This document shows, piece by piece, positions 6,671-17,048 of a stretch of 64,000 nt of DNA. The DNA lies in contig NZ_CP109434.1 in assembly GCF_036227105.1 (NCBI RefSeq), positions 191,001-255,000 of the forward strand, given 5' to 3'. The notes beneath the pieces were generated by a model. The model was not told the DNA's origin. It ran no database searches and saw only the letters and a list, made by a program, of their open reading frames with translations. Made by a program: the position numbers and the translations under genes. The first letter of the stretch is position 1. Every line of letters begins with the position of its first letter. The DNA is from Amycolatopsis sp. NBC_01488. Lineage in GTDB: Bacteria; Actinomycetota; Actinomycetes; Mycobacteriales; Pseudonocardiaceae.

Positions 6671-7994
6671 CGTCCTGGTCGCGGGCGCCGGCCCCACCGG
6701 GCTGCTCACCGCGTTCGAGCTGGAGCGCGCCGGGCTGGACGTGCTGGTCCTGGAGCGTGACTCCCGGCCCACCACGCAGTCGAAGGCCCTCGGCCTGCAG
6801 CCCCGGTCGGTCGAGGTGCTGGCCGACCGCGGCCTGCTCGCCGCGATCGAGCCGCACGTCCAGGCGAAGCTGCCCGCCGGGCACTTCTCCGGCGTCCCGA
6901 TCGACTACACGGACCTGCCGACGTGCTTCCCGTACCAGCTCGGCGTGGAACAGGCGCACGTCGCGGCGGCGATCGAGGCGCGGCTGCGCACGCCGGTGCT
7001 GCGCGACGCGGCCGTCACCGCGGTGGCCCAGGACGCCGACGGCGTCACGGTCACCGCGGGCGGACGCGAGCACCGGGCCGGGTGGCTCGTCGCCGCCGAC
7101 GGCGGGCACAGCACGGTGCGCACGCTGCTGGGCGTGGAATTCCCCGGCAGCGCGGCACGGATCTCGCTGGTCGTCGCCGACCTCACGCTGTCGGCCAAGC
7201 CCGCCGGCGTGGCGGACGCCTGGTCGTTGCCGGCCGGCGCTTCGGGCTACCTGGTCCCGCTGTCCGGTGGTCGCCACCGCACGATCGTGTTCGGCGAGGA
7301 GCAGCAGCGGCTCGGCCGCGACGAGCCGGTCACGGCCGACGAGCTGCAGCGGGCCCTGACCGCCGCGCACGGGCCGGACATCGAGGTGGGCGAGGTGCTG
7401 TGGGCGTCGCGCTTCGGCGACGCGGCCCGGCAGCTGGAGCGCTACCGCCACGGCCGGGTGCTGTTCGCCGGCGACGCGGCGCACGTCCACCTCCCGGTCG
7501 GCGGGCAGGGGCTCAACCTGGGCCTGCAGGACGCGGTCAACCTCGGCTGGAAGCTGGCCGCGACGATCCGCGGCACCGCACCGGAGGGCCTGCTCGACAG
7601 CTACCACGACGAGCGGCACCCGGTCGCCGCCCGCGTGCTGGTCAGCACCCGCGCGCAGGCGGTGCTCGGCGTGCCCGACCCGGACGCGGCGGCCGTCCGG
7701 GAGATCGTCACGGGGCTGCTGGCCGTCCCCGAGGCCCGACGCGCCGTCGCTTCGGAGCTGTCGGGCATCGGAGTGGCCTACCCCGGGACCACCGGGCGCG
7801 CCACCGACGTCCCGGCTTCGGCGGACGGCCGCGCTGTGCTGGTCGGCGCGACCGTGCCGGCGGGCTGGGCCGGGCGGGTCGAGGGCCGCGAGGGGGCGGC
7901 ACCTCGGCTCGTCCGGCCCGACGGGTACGTCGCGTGGGACGGCGGACCGGGCCTGGACGAAGCGCTCCGCCGGTGGCTCGGAGCGCCTGCCTAG
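6663..7994 (+). CDS. FAD-dependent aromatic hydroxylase/monooxygenase
   Basis: A 443-residue class A flavin monooxygenase (PHBH fold). The N-terminal FAD-binding GxGxxG appears as VAGAGPTGLLTAFELERAG (residues about 5-24). The DG motif region is LVAADGGHSTVR, and the second FAD motif GDAAHVHLPVGGQGLNLGLQDAVNL is intact. The C-terminus is short compared with full-length tetracycline or rifampicin hydroxylases, which carry a thioredoxin-like extension. The enzyme would use NAD(P)H and O2 to hydroxylate an aromatic or polyketide ring. GGAG precedes the ATG. It ends the TetR operon and converges on glnD. The substrate, and whether the role is resistance or catabolism, cannot be told from sequence. 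Confidence 0.87.
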   Translation: MPDVLVAGAGPTGLLTAFELERAGLDVLVLERDSRPTTQSKALGLQPRSVEVLADRGLLAAIEPHVQAKLPAGHFSGVPIDYTDLPTCFPYQLGVEQAHVAAAIEARLRTPVLRDAAVTAVAQDADGVTVTAGGREHRAGWLVAADGGHSTVRTLLGVEFPGSAARISLVVADLTLSAKPAGVADAWSLPAGASGYLVPLSGGRHRTIVFGEEQQRLGRDEPVTADELQRALTAAHGPDIEVGEVLWASRFGDAARQLERYRHGRVLFAGDAAHVHLPVGGQGLNLGLQDAVNLGWKLAATIRGTAPEGLLDSYHDERHPVAARVLVSTRAQAVLGVPDPDAAAVREIVTGLLAVPEARRAVASELSGIGVAYPGTTGRATDVPASADGRAVLVGATVPAGWAGRVEGREGAAPRLVRPDGYVAWDGGPGLDEALRRWLGAPA

Positions 7995-8009
7995 CGGGGT
8001 AGCCGCCGG

Positions 8010-10319
8010 CTACGAAGCCGCGGCCAGGATCGCCTGCTCCACCTCGCGCCGCCAGCCCGGTTCGATGCGGCCGCTGCGGGGTGTCACCGCGAACGAGTCG
8101 ACCACCGCGCCGCCGAGCGTCGAAACCTTCGCCCAGCTGACCTCCGCGTCACAGCGGCGCAACGCACCCGCGACGCGGAACAGCAGGCCGATCCGGTCGG
8201 CGGCACGCAGTTCGAGGACCACCGTGTCGGGGCCGCTCGTCTCGTCGTCGAACCAGAGGACCTTCGGCGCGACGGGGGCCGGCGAGCCGTAGTCGCGTTC
8301 CTTCGCCGCCAGGCGCTGGGTGAGCGGCAGGGTGCCCGCGACCGCGCGGGCGAACTGCTCGCGCAGCAGCGTCGCGTCCGGCAGGGAGCCGAACTTCGGG
8401 GACGCCGTGAACACGCCGGCGCGCCCGCCGTCGTGGCCGCGCAGCACCGCCGAGTGCACTTCCATCGAGTTCAGCGCCAGCACTCCCGCGGCCGGCGCCA
8501 GCAGCTCCGCGCGGGCCGGGACGGCCAGCAGCACCGTGACGACCTTGCCGTGCGCGCTGATCCGGATCTCACCGGTGCCCGAAGCCACGGCCTGGGCGAC
8601 GAGCTCGCGCTGGTCGTCGTCCATCGGCTCGGGCGCGGTGAACCCCTTGCCGTGCAACACTTCTTCGCACCCGGTGACGAGCTCGGCCAGCAGCCGGGCC
8701 TTCCAGTCCGTCCAGACGCCGGGGCCGGTGGCCAGCGAGTCGGCCTGCGTGAGCGCGTGCAGCAGCTGGACGAGGACGATGTCGCCATCCAGCGTCTTGA
8801 CCACCCGCGAAACCGTCTCCGGCTCGCTGATGTCGCGGCGCGTCGCGGTGTGCGGGAGCAGGAGGTGGTGGCGGACCATCGCCGACACCGTCGCCGCGTC
8901 CGCCGGGCTCAGCCCGAGCCGGGTCGCGACCTGGGCGGAGATCTTGGCGCCCAGCTCCGAGTGGTCGACGTCGCGGCCCTTGCCGATGTCGTGCAGCAGC
9001 GCGCCGACCAGCAGCAAGTCCGGCCGCGACACCGTCGTGGTCAGCTTGGCCGCCTCGACGCAGGTGCGCACGAGGTGCCGGTCGACGGTCCACTGGTGCA
9101 CCGGCGAGCGCGGCGGCAGGTCGCGGACCGCCCCCCACTCGGGGAACAGCCGGGCCCACAGGCCGGTCCGGTCGAGCGACTCGACCGCGTCGACCAGGCC
9201 CTCCCCCGCGCCCAGCAGCTCGATCAGGGCGTTCAACGCGTCGGGCGGCCACGGCGCCCGCAGCTCGGGGGCCGATTCCGCCAGCGCCTTGAGCGTGCCG
9301 AGCGCGATGGGCTTGCCCGTGCGCGCCGACGCGGCGGCGACCCGCAGCAGCAGCGCCGGGTCCTTGGCCGGAACGGCGTCACGGGCGAGCGCGACCTCGT
9401 TCCCGTGCAGCACCACGCCTTCGGTGAGCGGAGTCCGCGCCGGACGCCGTCCGAACCGCGGCTTCGGCGGCTCCACAGTGGACCGGAGGGCGACGTCCAG
9501 CGCGTACGCGATCGTGCGGCCCGCCCCGGAAAGCTTGCGGGCCAAGGTGAACCGGTCGCCGAAGCCGAGTTCGGCGGCCACCAGCTCGGCCTCCGGAGCG
9601 GACAGGATGTCCCGCTCGCGCCGGATCTCCCGCCGCAGCTCGGTGCGGACGTCGAGCAGGAGTCCCTTCGCTTCCAGGAGCTCCTCGCCGGGCCGTGCGG
9701 TGAGCTGCGCCGCGGCCAGTGCTTCCAGGACGGCGAAGTCCCGCAGCCCGCCCCGCCCGTGCTTGAGATCGGGCTCGGCGGACTGCGCGATCTCGCCGCT
9801 GCGAGCCCAGCGCTGCCGGACCGACGCCGTCATGTCCGGGATCTGCTTGCGCGCGGTGCGGCGCCACTGGTCACGCGCCGCGGAAACCAGCCGTCCGCTC
9901 AGCTCGGCGTCCCCGGCGAGGTGCCGGGCGTCGAGCAGGCCCATGGCCACGCGAAGGTCCTCCGAAGCGACCTTCAGCGCTTCGCCGGGCGTACGGACCG
10001 AGTGGTCCAGCCCGACTTTCGCGTCCCACAAGGGATACCAGAGCGCGTCCGCGATCTCGGCGACGCCGCTGGTGCCGTTGTGCACCAGCAGCAGGTCGAG
10101 ATCGGAGAACGGCACCAGCTCCCGGCGGCCGAGCCCGCCCACGGCGACCAGCGCGACACCCGGTTCCGCGGTGTCGACGCCGGCCGCCGAGGCTCCCCTG
10201 CCCAGCCAGAACTCGTAGAGGTCGACCAGGGCCGCCCGCAGTGCGGACGCCCCCAGCCTCCCGTGCCTGCCCTCGAGCAAACGCTCGGTGGCCTTGACCA
10301 GTTCGCCCCCGTCGGCCAT
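8010..10319 (-). CDS. glnD: [Protein-PII] nucleotidyltransferase GlnD
   Basis: A 769-residue bifunctional sensor of nitrogen status that modifies and demodifies the PII protein. The nucleotidyltransferase domain has GGLGRRELVPFSDLDLLLV (residues about 53-71, the G-S-x10-D-x-D type active site with SDLD). A central HD hydrolase domain follows (LLHDIGKGRDVDHSELG), and then two C-terminal ACT domains that sense glutamine. In actinobacteria GlnD adenylylates rather than uridylylates GlnK; this is family knowledge. It is the third gene of amt-glnK-glnD, 11 bp after glnK. I use the ATG at 10319 and treat the longer frame running into amt as a shadow. Confidence 0.94.
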   Translation of the reverse strand: MADGGELVKATERLLEGRHGRLGASALRAALVDLYEFWLGRGASAAGVDTAEPGVALVAVGGLGRRELVPFSDLDLLLVHNGTSGVAEIADALWYPLWDAKVGLDHSVRTPGEALKVASEDLRVAMGLLDARHLAGDAELSGRLVSAARDQWRRTARKQIPDMTASVRQRWARSGEIAQSAEPDLKHGRGGLRDFAVLEALAAAQLTARPGEELLEAKGLLLDVRTELRREIRRERDILSAPEAELVAAELGFGDRFTLARKLSGAGRTIAYALDVALRSTVEPPKPRFGRRPARTPLTEGVVLHGNEVALARDAVPAKDPALLLRVAAASARTGKPIALGTLKALAESAPELRAPWPPDALNALIELLGAGEGLVDAVESLDRTGLWARLFPEWGAVRDLPPRSPVHQWTVDRHLVRTCVEAAKLTTTVSRPDLLLVGALLHDIGKGRDVDHSELGAKISAQVATRLGLSPADAATVSAMVRHHLLLPHTATRRDISEPETVSRVVKTLDGDIVLVQLLHALTQADSLATGPGVWTDWKARLLAELVTGCEEVLHGKGFTAPEPMDDDQRELVAQAVASGTGEIRISAHGKVVTVLLAVPARAELLAPAAGVLALNSMEVHSAVLRGHDGGRAGVFTASPKFGSLPDATLLREQFARAVAGTLPLTQRLAAKERDYGSPAPVAPKVLWFDDETSGPDTVVLELRAADRIGLLFRVAGALRRCDAEVSWAKVSTLGGAVVDSFAVTPRSGRIEPGWRREVEQAILAAAS

Positions 10320-10330
10320 GTCCCGGTCGC

Positions 10331-12048
<1,718 letters not shown>

Positions 12049-12121
12049 ATCGTCCTCCCGTGCCCTGGGTGTTCTGCGAAGGCAGTTTTGGCGCGCGGTG
12101 TTTCACGAGGCGGCGCGAGAG

Positions 12122-12169
12122 GTTTCGCCCGCGTGAACTGTCCGCGCCCGGTTGTTACGGCCAGGTTTC
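12122..12169 (-). promoter_or_regulatory. Candidate GlnR boxes upstream of amt
   Basis: Read on the minus strand there are GAAAC-n6-GTAAC (12154-12169) and TTCAC-n6-GAAAC (12122-12137). Both fit the actinobacterial GlnR pattern of GTnAC and GAAAC half-sites spaced by 6 bp, and their centres are 32 bp apart. GlnR control of amt-glnK-glnD is established in related genera. These exact sites are my reading. Confidence 0.55.
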
Positions 12170-12222
12170 CCGGGACGTGTCCTGGAGTGTCCGGTTGCGT
12201 TACGTCGTGGTCGAATATCCCC

Positions 12223-13071
12223 ATGACCGCGAGCGACCACGGAAATGACCCACTGCCACCCCGGGTCGTGGAAGCGTTGCGCTGTTCGGTGTGCGCCGAG
12301 CCACTGCAGGCGGTCGATCGCACGCTGTGTTGCGCAACGGGCCACTCGTTCGATCTAGCCCGCCAGGGTTACGTGAACCTGTTGCACGCGCGAATCCCGG
12401 CCGGGACGGCGGACACGGCGCCGATGGTCGCGGCCCGAGCGGACTTCCTGGCGTCCGGCGCGTACCGGCCGCTGGCGGACGAACTGGCCCGCGTGTGCGC
12501 GGACGCCGACGGCCTCGTGATCGACGCGGGCGCCGGCACGGGCTACTACCTGGCCCGGGTCCTGGACGCGTCGGCGGCTTTCGGCCTCGCGCTGGACGTC
12601 TCCGCGGTGGCCTTGCGACGCGCGGCCCGCGCCCACCCACGCTTGGGGGCGGCGGTGTGGAACCTGTGGGAGCCGTGGCCGGTGGCCGACGAGGTGGCAT
12701 CGGTGGTGCTGAACGTCTTCGCGCCGCGCAACGGGCCGGAGTTCCACCGGGTGCTGCGGCCGGGCGGCCTGCTGACGGTGGCGTCCCCGGCCCCGGACCA
12801 CCTCGGTGAGCTGGGCGACCTGGTGCTGTCGGTCGACGACCGCAAGGAGGAGCGCCTGGACGGCACCCTCGGCGAGTACTTCGCCCGCACGGGCCGGACG
12901 GAGGTCCGCCGGACGGTGGAGCTGACGCCCGGGCAGATCCGCCAGGCGGTGGAGATGGGCCCGACGGCGTTCCACCTGGATCGAGGCGATCGCCGTGCGC
13001 GCCTGGACGCGCTGACGGAGGCTCAGCCGGTGACGGTCTCGTTCACGGTCTCCACCTACCGGCGGCTGTGA
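12223..13071 (+). CDS. RlmA/TlrB-like 23S rRNA (guanine-N1) methyltransferase
   Basis: A 282-residue SAM-dependent methyltransferase. The N-terminus has a zinc-binding Cys cluster (C-SV-C, then CC-ATG-H) followed by DLARQGYVNLL, the sequence seen in RlmA enzymes that methylate G745 or G748 of 23S rRNA. The SAM site is VIDAGAGTGYYLARVL (residues about 91-106), and motif IV is VLNVFAPRN. Depending on the target base such enzymes are housekeeping (RlmA-I) or give tylosin/mycinamicin tolerance (RlmA-II, TlrB). The sequence does not tell me which. The ATG at 12223 follows AATATCC with no clear ribosome site. Confidence 0.8.
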   Translation: MTASDHGNDPLPPRVVEALRCSVCAEPLQAVDRTLCCATGHSFDLARQGYVNLLHARIPAGTADTAPMVAARADFLASGAYRPLADELARVCADADGLVIDAGAGTGYYLARVLDASAAFGLALDVSAVALRRAARAHPRLGAAVWNLWEPWPVADEVASVVLNVFAPRNGPEFHRVLRPGGLLTVASPAPDHLGELGDLVLSVDDRKEERLDGTLGEYFARTGRTEVRRTVELTPGQIRQAVEMGPTAFHLDRGDRRARLDALTEAQPVTVSFTVSTYRRL

Positions 13072-13095
13072 AGACGGTCTGGAAGGCTGGGTGCC

Positions 13096-14136
13096 GTGAA
13101 GCCCGACTGGACCGCGCCCGCGACCCTGCTCGCGGACCCGGAGTGGGTACGCGCCCGCATCGGCGGCGCGGCCAAGCTCTACGGCTGCGCCCGGCCGGAG
13201 GTGCTCGGCACGATCTGGTGGTACTCGCTCTCATCGGTGCTGGTGGCCCCGGCGGTGGAGACCCTGGCCGCGGCGGCCGACGTGGCGTGGGCAGCACCGT
13301 CGACCGCGGAGTCGGACGGCTTCCGGTCGACAGGCCGACCGGCCGTTGGCCACTCGCCCCAACCCTCCCCCGCCGACCGGTCCCCCGAACCTGCACCAGT
13401 CGATCACTCCGACCAACCCGCACCAGCTAGTCGCTCCGCCCGACCCGGCGGCCCCGCCGACCACTCCCCCGGACCCGTGCCAGTCGATCACTCCGACCAA
13501 TCCGCACCAACTAATCGCTCTGCCCGACCCGGCGGCCCCACCGACCATTCCCCCGGACCCGCACCAACCAATCGCACCGCCCAACCCACCCCCACCGACC
13601 ACTCCCCCGGACCCGCAAGTCGCACCGTCCAATCCACCCCTGCCGATCACTCCCCCGGACCCGCGCCAGCCGACCATTCGCCTCGGCTGGCGTTGGCCGA
13701 CCCGTCGCTCGACGCCATGGAGATCGACCTCCTCGCCGACGGGCGGGTCCTCGGCGCCCGGTCCACCCGTCTGCTCTCGGGCGGGCTGCCCGAGCTGGGC
13801 GCCGCGTTCGGCCAGGCGCTCGGGGCCGCCATCGCCACGATCGCCGCTGTCACCGGGGCGCGTGCCCGCGCGCTCGGCGCCATCGCCACCGACTCGATCG
13901 GCAACCGGCTGCTGTGGACGCCCGACCCGGAGCGCGCGATGGCCCTGGCCGAACCGCTGGTGGCCGCGATCGGCCTGGACCTGCCGAAGCCCCGTTTCGT
14001 GCGCGTCGGCCGGACGCCTGCCGTGCGCCGAGCCTCGTGCTGCCTGATCTACGAGGTCGGCAACCCGAAGTGCGTCAGCTGCCCGCGCCAGACGCCGGCC
14101 GAGCGCGAAGCACGCCTGCGCGCCGCTCTGGGCTGA
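13096..14136 (+). CDS. FhuF-like (2Fe-2S) protein with tandem-repeat insertion
   Basis: A 346-residue protein whose C-terminus carries the FhuF-type iron-sulfur signature C315-C316-x9-C326-x2-C329 (within SCCLIYEVGNPKCVSCPRQ). FhuF proteins reduce ferric siderophores at the cytoplasmic membrane. The N-terminal 75 residues and residues about 205-346 look like the ordinary family. Between them lies a low-complexity block of roughly 110-120 residues made of DHSPGPAP/DHSDQ/NRSARPGGP repeats, absent from typical members. The block is an 84-bp tandem repeat in frame (see repeat entry). GTG at 13096 follows GGAAGG by 9 bases. The reductase role is inferred from the Cys motif alone. Confidence 0.7.
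   Translation: MKPDWTAPATLLADPEWVRARIGGAAKLYGCARPEVLGTIWWYSLSSVLVAPAVETLAAAADVAWAAPSTAESDGFRSTGRPAVGHSPQPSPADRSPEPAPVDHSDQPAPASRSARPGGPADHSPGPVPVDHSDQSAPTNRSARPGGPTDHSPGPAPTNRTAQPTPTDHSPGPASRTVQSTPADHSPGPAPADHSPRLALADPSLDAMEIDLLADGRVLGARSTRLLSGGLPELGAAFGQALGAAIATIAAVTGARARALGAIATDSIGNRLLWTPDPERAMALAEPLVAAIGLDLPKPRFVRVGRTPAVRRASCCLIYEVGNPKCVSCPRQTPAEREARLRAALG
13396..13680 (+). repeat. 84-bp in-frame tandem repeat inside FhuF-like gene
   Basis: A unit of exactly 84 bp (28 codons) starts at 13396 and recurs at 13480 with only a few substitutions. A third, shortened unit begins at 13564, and related DHSPGP modules continue to about 13680. The unit length keeps the frame. All three forward frames and parts of the reverse strand stay open here, so overlapping readings in this stretch are composition artefacts. 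Confidence 0.8.
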
Positions 14137-14142
14137 CCCGCG

Positions 14143-15000
14143 TCAGTCGAGGACGGTCAGCTCCAGCCCCCGCAGCCGGTCGGGGTCGGCGATGACCTCG
14201 ATGCCGCTGATCCGGTCGCCGTCCACCTGGAACGCCAGGACGACCGACAGCCGGCCGTCCTGGATCCACAGCAGCCCGGGCGAGCCGTCGACGAGGACCA
14301 GCTCGCTGGCGCGGGCCCGTTCGGCGGCCAGCACCGCGCCCTTGCGCACGTTCTCGACACCGCGTAGCACCACCGGCGCCGGGCTCGGGCCGACGAACCG
14401 GTCCGCGTGCAGCACGACGTCCGGGTCGAGCAGGGCGAGCAGCGCGTCGAAGTCGCCACCACGGGACGCCGCCAGGAACGCCTCGACGACCTTGCGTCGT
14501 CTCGGCAAGTCCGCGTCCGTCGTCGAGCCGCCCTTGACCCGCCGCCGGGCCCGGCTCGCGAGCTGCCGCGCCGCGGCCGGGGTCTTGTCGATCATCGGCG
14601 CGATCTCGTCGAACGGCACGGCGAACATGTCGTGCAGCACGAACGCGACCCGCTCGGCCGGCGCGAGCGCGTCGAGCACCACCAGCAGCGCCAGCCCGAC
14701 CGTGTCGGCCAGTTCCGCCTCCTGCTCGGGGTCCCGGCGGTCCGTACCCTGCTCGGGCCGGCCGTCCAGCGACTCCTCGCGGTGGTTGCGACGGGTCCGC
14801 AGCATCGACAGGCACACCCGTGCGACGACGGTCGTCAGCCACGCGCCGACGTTCTCGACCTCGCCGAGCTCGGTGCGGTCGAACCGCAGCCAGGCCTCCT
14901 GGAGGGCGTCGTCGGCTTCGCTCGCCGAACCGAGCATCCGGTAGGCGACCGCGCGCAACCGCGGCTGCTCCTGCTCGAACCGCTCGGTCAGCGTGTCCAC
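14143..15000 (-). CDS. ECF41/SigJ-type RNA polymerase sigma factor with SnoaL-like C-terminus
   Basis: A 285-residue sigma-70 family protein. Region 2 spans about residues 8-70 (RAVAYRMLGSASEADDALQEAWLR). Region 4 follows (ALAPAERVAFVLHDMFAVPFDEIAPMIDKTPAAARQLASRARRRV, about 112-156). From about 165 to 285 there is a SnoaL/NTF2-like domain (AFLAASRGGDFDALLALLDPDVVL and onward), fused as in ECF41-group and M. tuberculosis SigJ proteins. In that group the C-terminal domain, not a separate anti-sigma factor, controls activity. GTG at 15000 follows GGGAGGAA by 9 bases. A candidate self-recognised promoter lies 36-62 bp upstream. No carboxymuconolactone decarboxylase-type partner is adjacent. Confidence 0.85.
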   Translation of the reverse strand: MDTLTERFEQEQPRLRAVAYRMLGSASEADDALQEAWLRFDRTELGEVENVGAWLTTVVARVCLSMLRTRRNHREESLDGRPEQGTDRRDPEQEAELADTVGLALLVVLDALAPAERVAFVLHDMFAVPFDEIAPMIDKTPAAARQLASRARRRVKGGSTTDADLPRRRKVVEAFLAASRGGDFDALLALLDPDVVLHADRFVGPSPAPVVLRGVENVRKGAVLAAERARASELVLVDGSPGLLWIQDGRLSVVLAFQVDGDRISGIEVIADPDRLRGLELTVLD

Positions 15001-15035
15001 AGTGTCCTGTTCCTCCCGCCGGCTCCGTAGCAGTA

Positions 15036-15062
15036 GACCCCGCGGCGGCGGCCGATGTGACC
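15036..15062 (-). promoter_or_regulatory. Candidate ECF-type promoter of the sigma gene
   Basis: On the minus strand GGTCACA (15062-15056), 16 bp, then GGTC (15039-15036). This is close to the TGTCACA...CGTC form I recall for ECF41 promoters, and could give autoregulation. It differs from that consensus in both boxes. The rest of 15001-15275 shows nothing else I can identify. Confidence 0.3.
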
Positions 15063-15275
15063 GGAACGCGAGTGATCCGGGTCATTCCCGGCGGTGAACC
15101 GCCCTCCTCGGCTCGTACCGGCAAGGTCGCCCGCAGCCCTAGCCCGACCAAGCCCGTCCGTTCCACGGGTTCGTCCGCCGCGCCGGTCGTCCACCACCAG
15201 CGCGACCTTCCGGCGGCCGGCGGCGACGTTCCGGAACTTGCGGGTCGCCAGGACGGCACCGGTGCCGCCGACCGC

Positions 15276-15713
15276 TCAGAGCACGCAGAACTCGTTGCCT
15301 TCGGGATCCGCCATCACCAAGTGGTCGGGACGCCCGTCCAACCGGTCTTCACGTAGCACGGTCGCCCCGGCCGCCGTGAGCCGGGCGACCGCCTCGACGA
15401 CCCGCTCCCAGCGCGTCTCCCACGGCACCTCGCGACCCCCGCCGGCCTGGACGTCCAGGTGGAGACGGTTCTTCACGACCTTCGCCTCGGGAACCTTCAG
15501 GAAGCTCATGCTCGGCAGGACGCCCTCGGGATCGCTCAGGAACGCGCCGCCGTCCCACTCCGCCTCGGGCACGCCCTGCTGCTCGAACCACGCTTCCCAG
15601 CTCGCGAACCCCGCTGGTGGCGGGCGCTCGATGTAGCCGAGGGCCACTGCCCAGAACCTCGCGAGCTCGCGAGGTTCCGCGCAGTCGATCGTCAGGCTCC
15701 AGCGCACCGTCAC
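15276..15713 (-). CDS. VOC/glyoxalase-family protein
   Basis: A 145-residue vicinal-oxygen-chelate protein with the actinobacterial glyoxalase-like layout: LTIDCAEPRELARFWAVALGY at the start, LHLDVQAGG in the middle and VMADPEGNEFCVL at the end, i.e. the two beta-alpha-beta modules. Metal ligands are partly replaced, as in many members with no assigned reaction. The GTG start overlaps the stop of the upstream serine hydrolase gene by 4 bases, so the two are co-translated. Substrate unknown. Confidence 0.8.
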   Translation of the reverse strand: MTVRWSLTIDCAEPRELARFWAVALGYIERPPPAGFASWEAWFEQQGVPEAEWDGGAFLSDPEGVLPSMSFLKVPEAKVVKNRLHLDVQAGGGREVPWETRWERVVEAVARLTAAGATVLREDRLDGRPDHLVMADPEGNEFCVL

Positions 15714-17008
15714 GGACGAAGCGTAGCCGCGAGAAGCGCCACCGCGCCCTTCGCGACGGCGATCCCCCGTGCCGCGACGTGGTTTTCGTCCAGCGGCGCG
15801 GCCGGGTCCGAAACCATGACGCTGGTGACGAATGACCGGCCGTCCGCGGTGCGCGCCAGGTAGTTCAAGGTCAGCACGCCGGGTTCGCTGCCACCCTTGA
15901 ACCAGACGTCCGGGAACTTCGCCCGATCGAGCCCCAGGCTGCCGTCGTTCAGCGACAGCGCGTGCCCGATCTCCGGCTGGTTTTCCTTCTGCAGTCCGGA
16001 AAACGCCCGGCAGATGTCGTCCGGCGAACCGAACCACTCGATGTCGTCGATCTTCTCGGGTGCCTGCCAGCCTTGGAGACCGGTGAGCTGGAGCCGTTCC
16101 AGTCCGGCGACCGCCGCCGGACGCGCCCAGCGCGGCAACGCCAGGTAGGCATCGGCGCGAGCCGGGTACTGCGTGGCCTTGAGCTCGAACATCGCTTTCG
16201 TGGTCAGGAACGGGATGTTCGCCGACGGCCGCTGGTTCCCGAAGGCGATCAGCTGCCGCTGCACGGCCTCCCGGCCCAGTCGGCGGATCAGGTGGTCGGT
16301 CGCGGTGTTGTCGCTGATCGAGATCATCTTGTCGGCGTACGCGGAGAGCGGGAGCTGCGTGCCGGCCGGTTCGTTCTGCAGCACGCCGGACGGTAGGCTC
16401 TTCCAGTCGTCGCGGATCGCCAGCTGCTCGGTCCAGGACGCCTTGTGCTCGGCGACCGCCTTGCCGAGCGCACCCAGGACGTAGAGCTTGAAGGCCGAGC
16501 CCAGCGGCCGTTGCACGTCGTCGCGGACGCCGTGCACGTCCCGGCAGCGCCCGTCCGGGAGGATCTCCGACGCGCCGAACGACACGCGGGCGCCGAGCTC
16601 CGCGAGCTGCGTGTCGACTTCCGGCCAGGATGCCGGGACCGGGTCGTCCGGGCTCGTCTTGAGCCCGTCGATCAGCCCGGCCTGGTCGACGTGGAGATCG
16701 AGCAGGTAGTCGTCGGCGGCCCCGTGAACCGCGGCCTCGACGTGATCCGGCGCCTCGGTGACGATCCGTTCGACCTCGCTCGGACCGAGCTTGGCCAGGC
16801 CGCCGTTGACGCCCGCCGGGCCGCCGACGGCGGTCAGCAGGACTTGGGCGACGTGCTCGCGCACCTCGGCGTCGGACACCGGGACGCGCCCGGTCGCGTC
16901 GACGACCCATTCGAGCTGGTTCGCCGCCGTGGGCACTTCGGCGGCCTGGGCGGCCGGAGCCACCAGCGGCGCCAGGACCGCCAGCACGCCCGCTATCGCT
17001 GTCTTCAT
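15710..17008 (-). CDS. Secreted serine hydrolase, class A beta-lactamase fold
   Basis: A 432-residue exported protein. Residues 1-22 form a signal peptide (MKTAIAGVLAVLAPLVAPAAQA, cleavage likely after AQA). The penicillin-recognition motifs are S171-A-F-K174, S232-D-N234 (ISDNTATDHL) and K-G-G in place of K-T-G (WFKGGSEPG). About 130 residues before the SxxK serine form an extra N-terminal, NTF2/Cpe-like region seen in actinobacterial relatives. The Glu166-type deacylation loop of true beta-lactamases is not evident, so peptidase or esterase activity is as likely as drug hydrolysis. GGGGGAAAG precedes the ATG. It is followed by and overlaps a VOC-fold gene. Confidence 0.8.
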   Translation of the reverse strand: MKTAIAGVLAVLAPLVAPAAQAAEVPTAANQLEWVVDATGRVPVSDAEVREHVAQVLLTAVGGPAGVNGGLAKLGPSEVERIVTEAPDHVEAAVHGAADDYLLDLHVDQAGLIDGLKTSPDDPVPASWPEVDTQLAELGARVSFGASEILPDGRCRDVHGVRDDVQRPLGSAFKLYVLGALGKAVAEHKASWTEQLAIRDDWKSLPSGVLQNEPAGTQLPLSAYADKMISISDNTATDHLIRRLGREAVQRQLIAFGNQRPSANIPFLTTKAMFELKATQYPARADAYLALPRWARPAAVAGLERLQLTGLQGWQAPEKIDDIEWFGSPDDICRAFSGLQKENQPEIGHALSLNDGSLGLDRAKFPDVWFKGGSEPGVLTLNYLARTADGRSFVTSVMVSDPAAPLDENHVAARGIAVAKGAVALLAATLRP

Positions 17009-17048
17009 CTTTCCCCCTGTGCTGCCATCGTTCCCCCTTGGTCACCGG

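Noticed and set aside
13231-14047. Overlapping Pro-rich and Gly-rich proteins in other frames of the FhuF-like gene
   Set aside because: The 84-bp repeat keeps several frames open. Only the 13096 frame joins a conserved C-terminal Cys signature and has a ribosome site.
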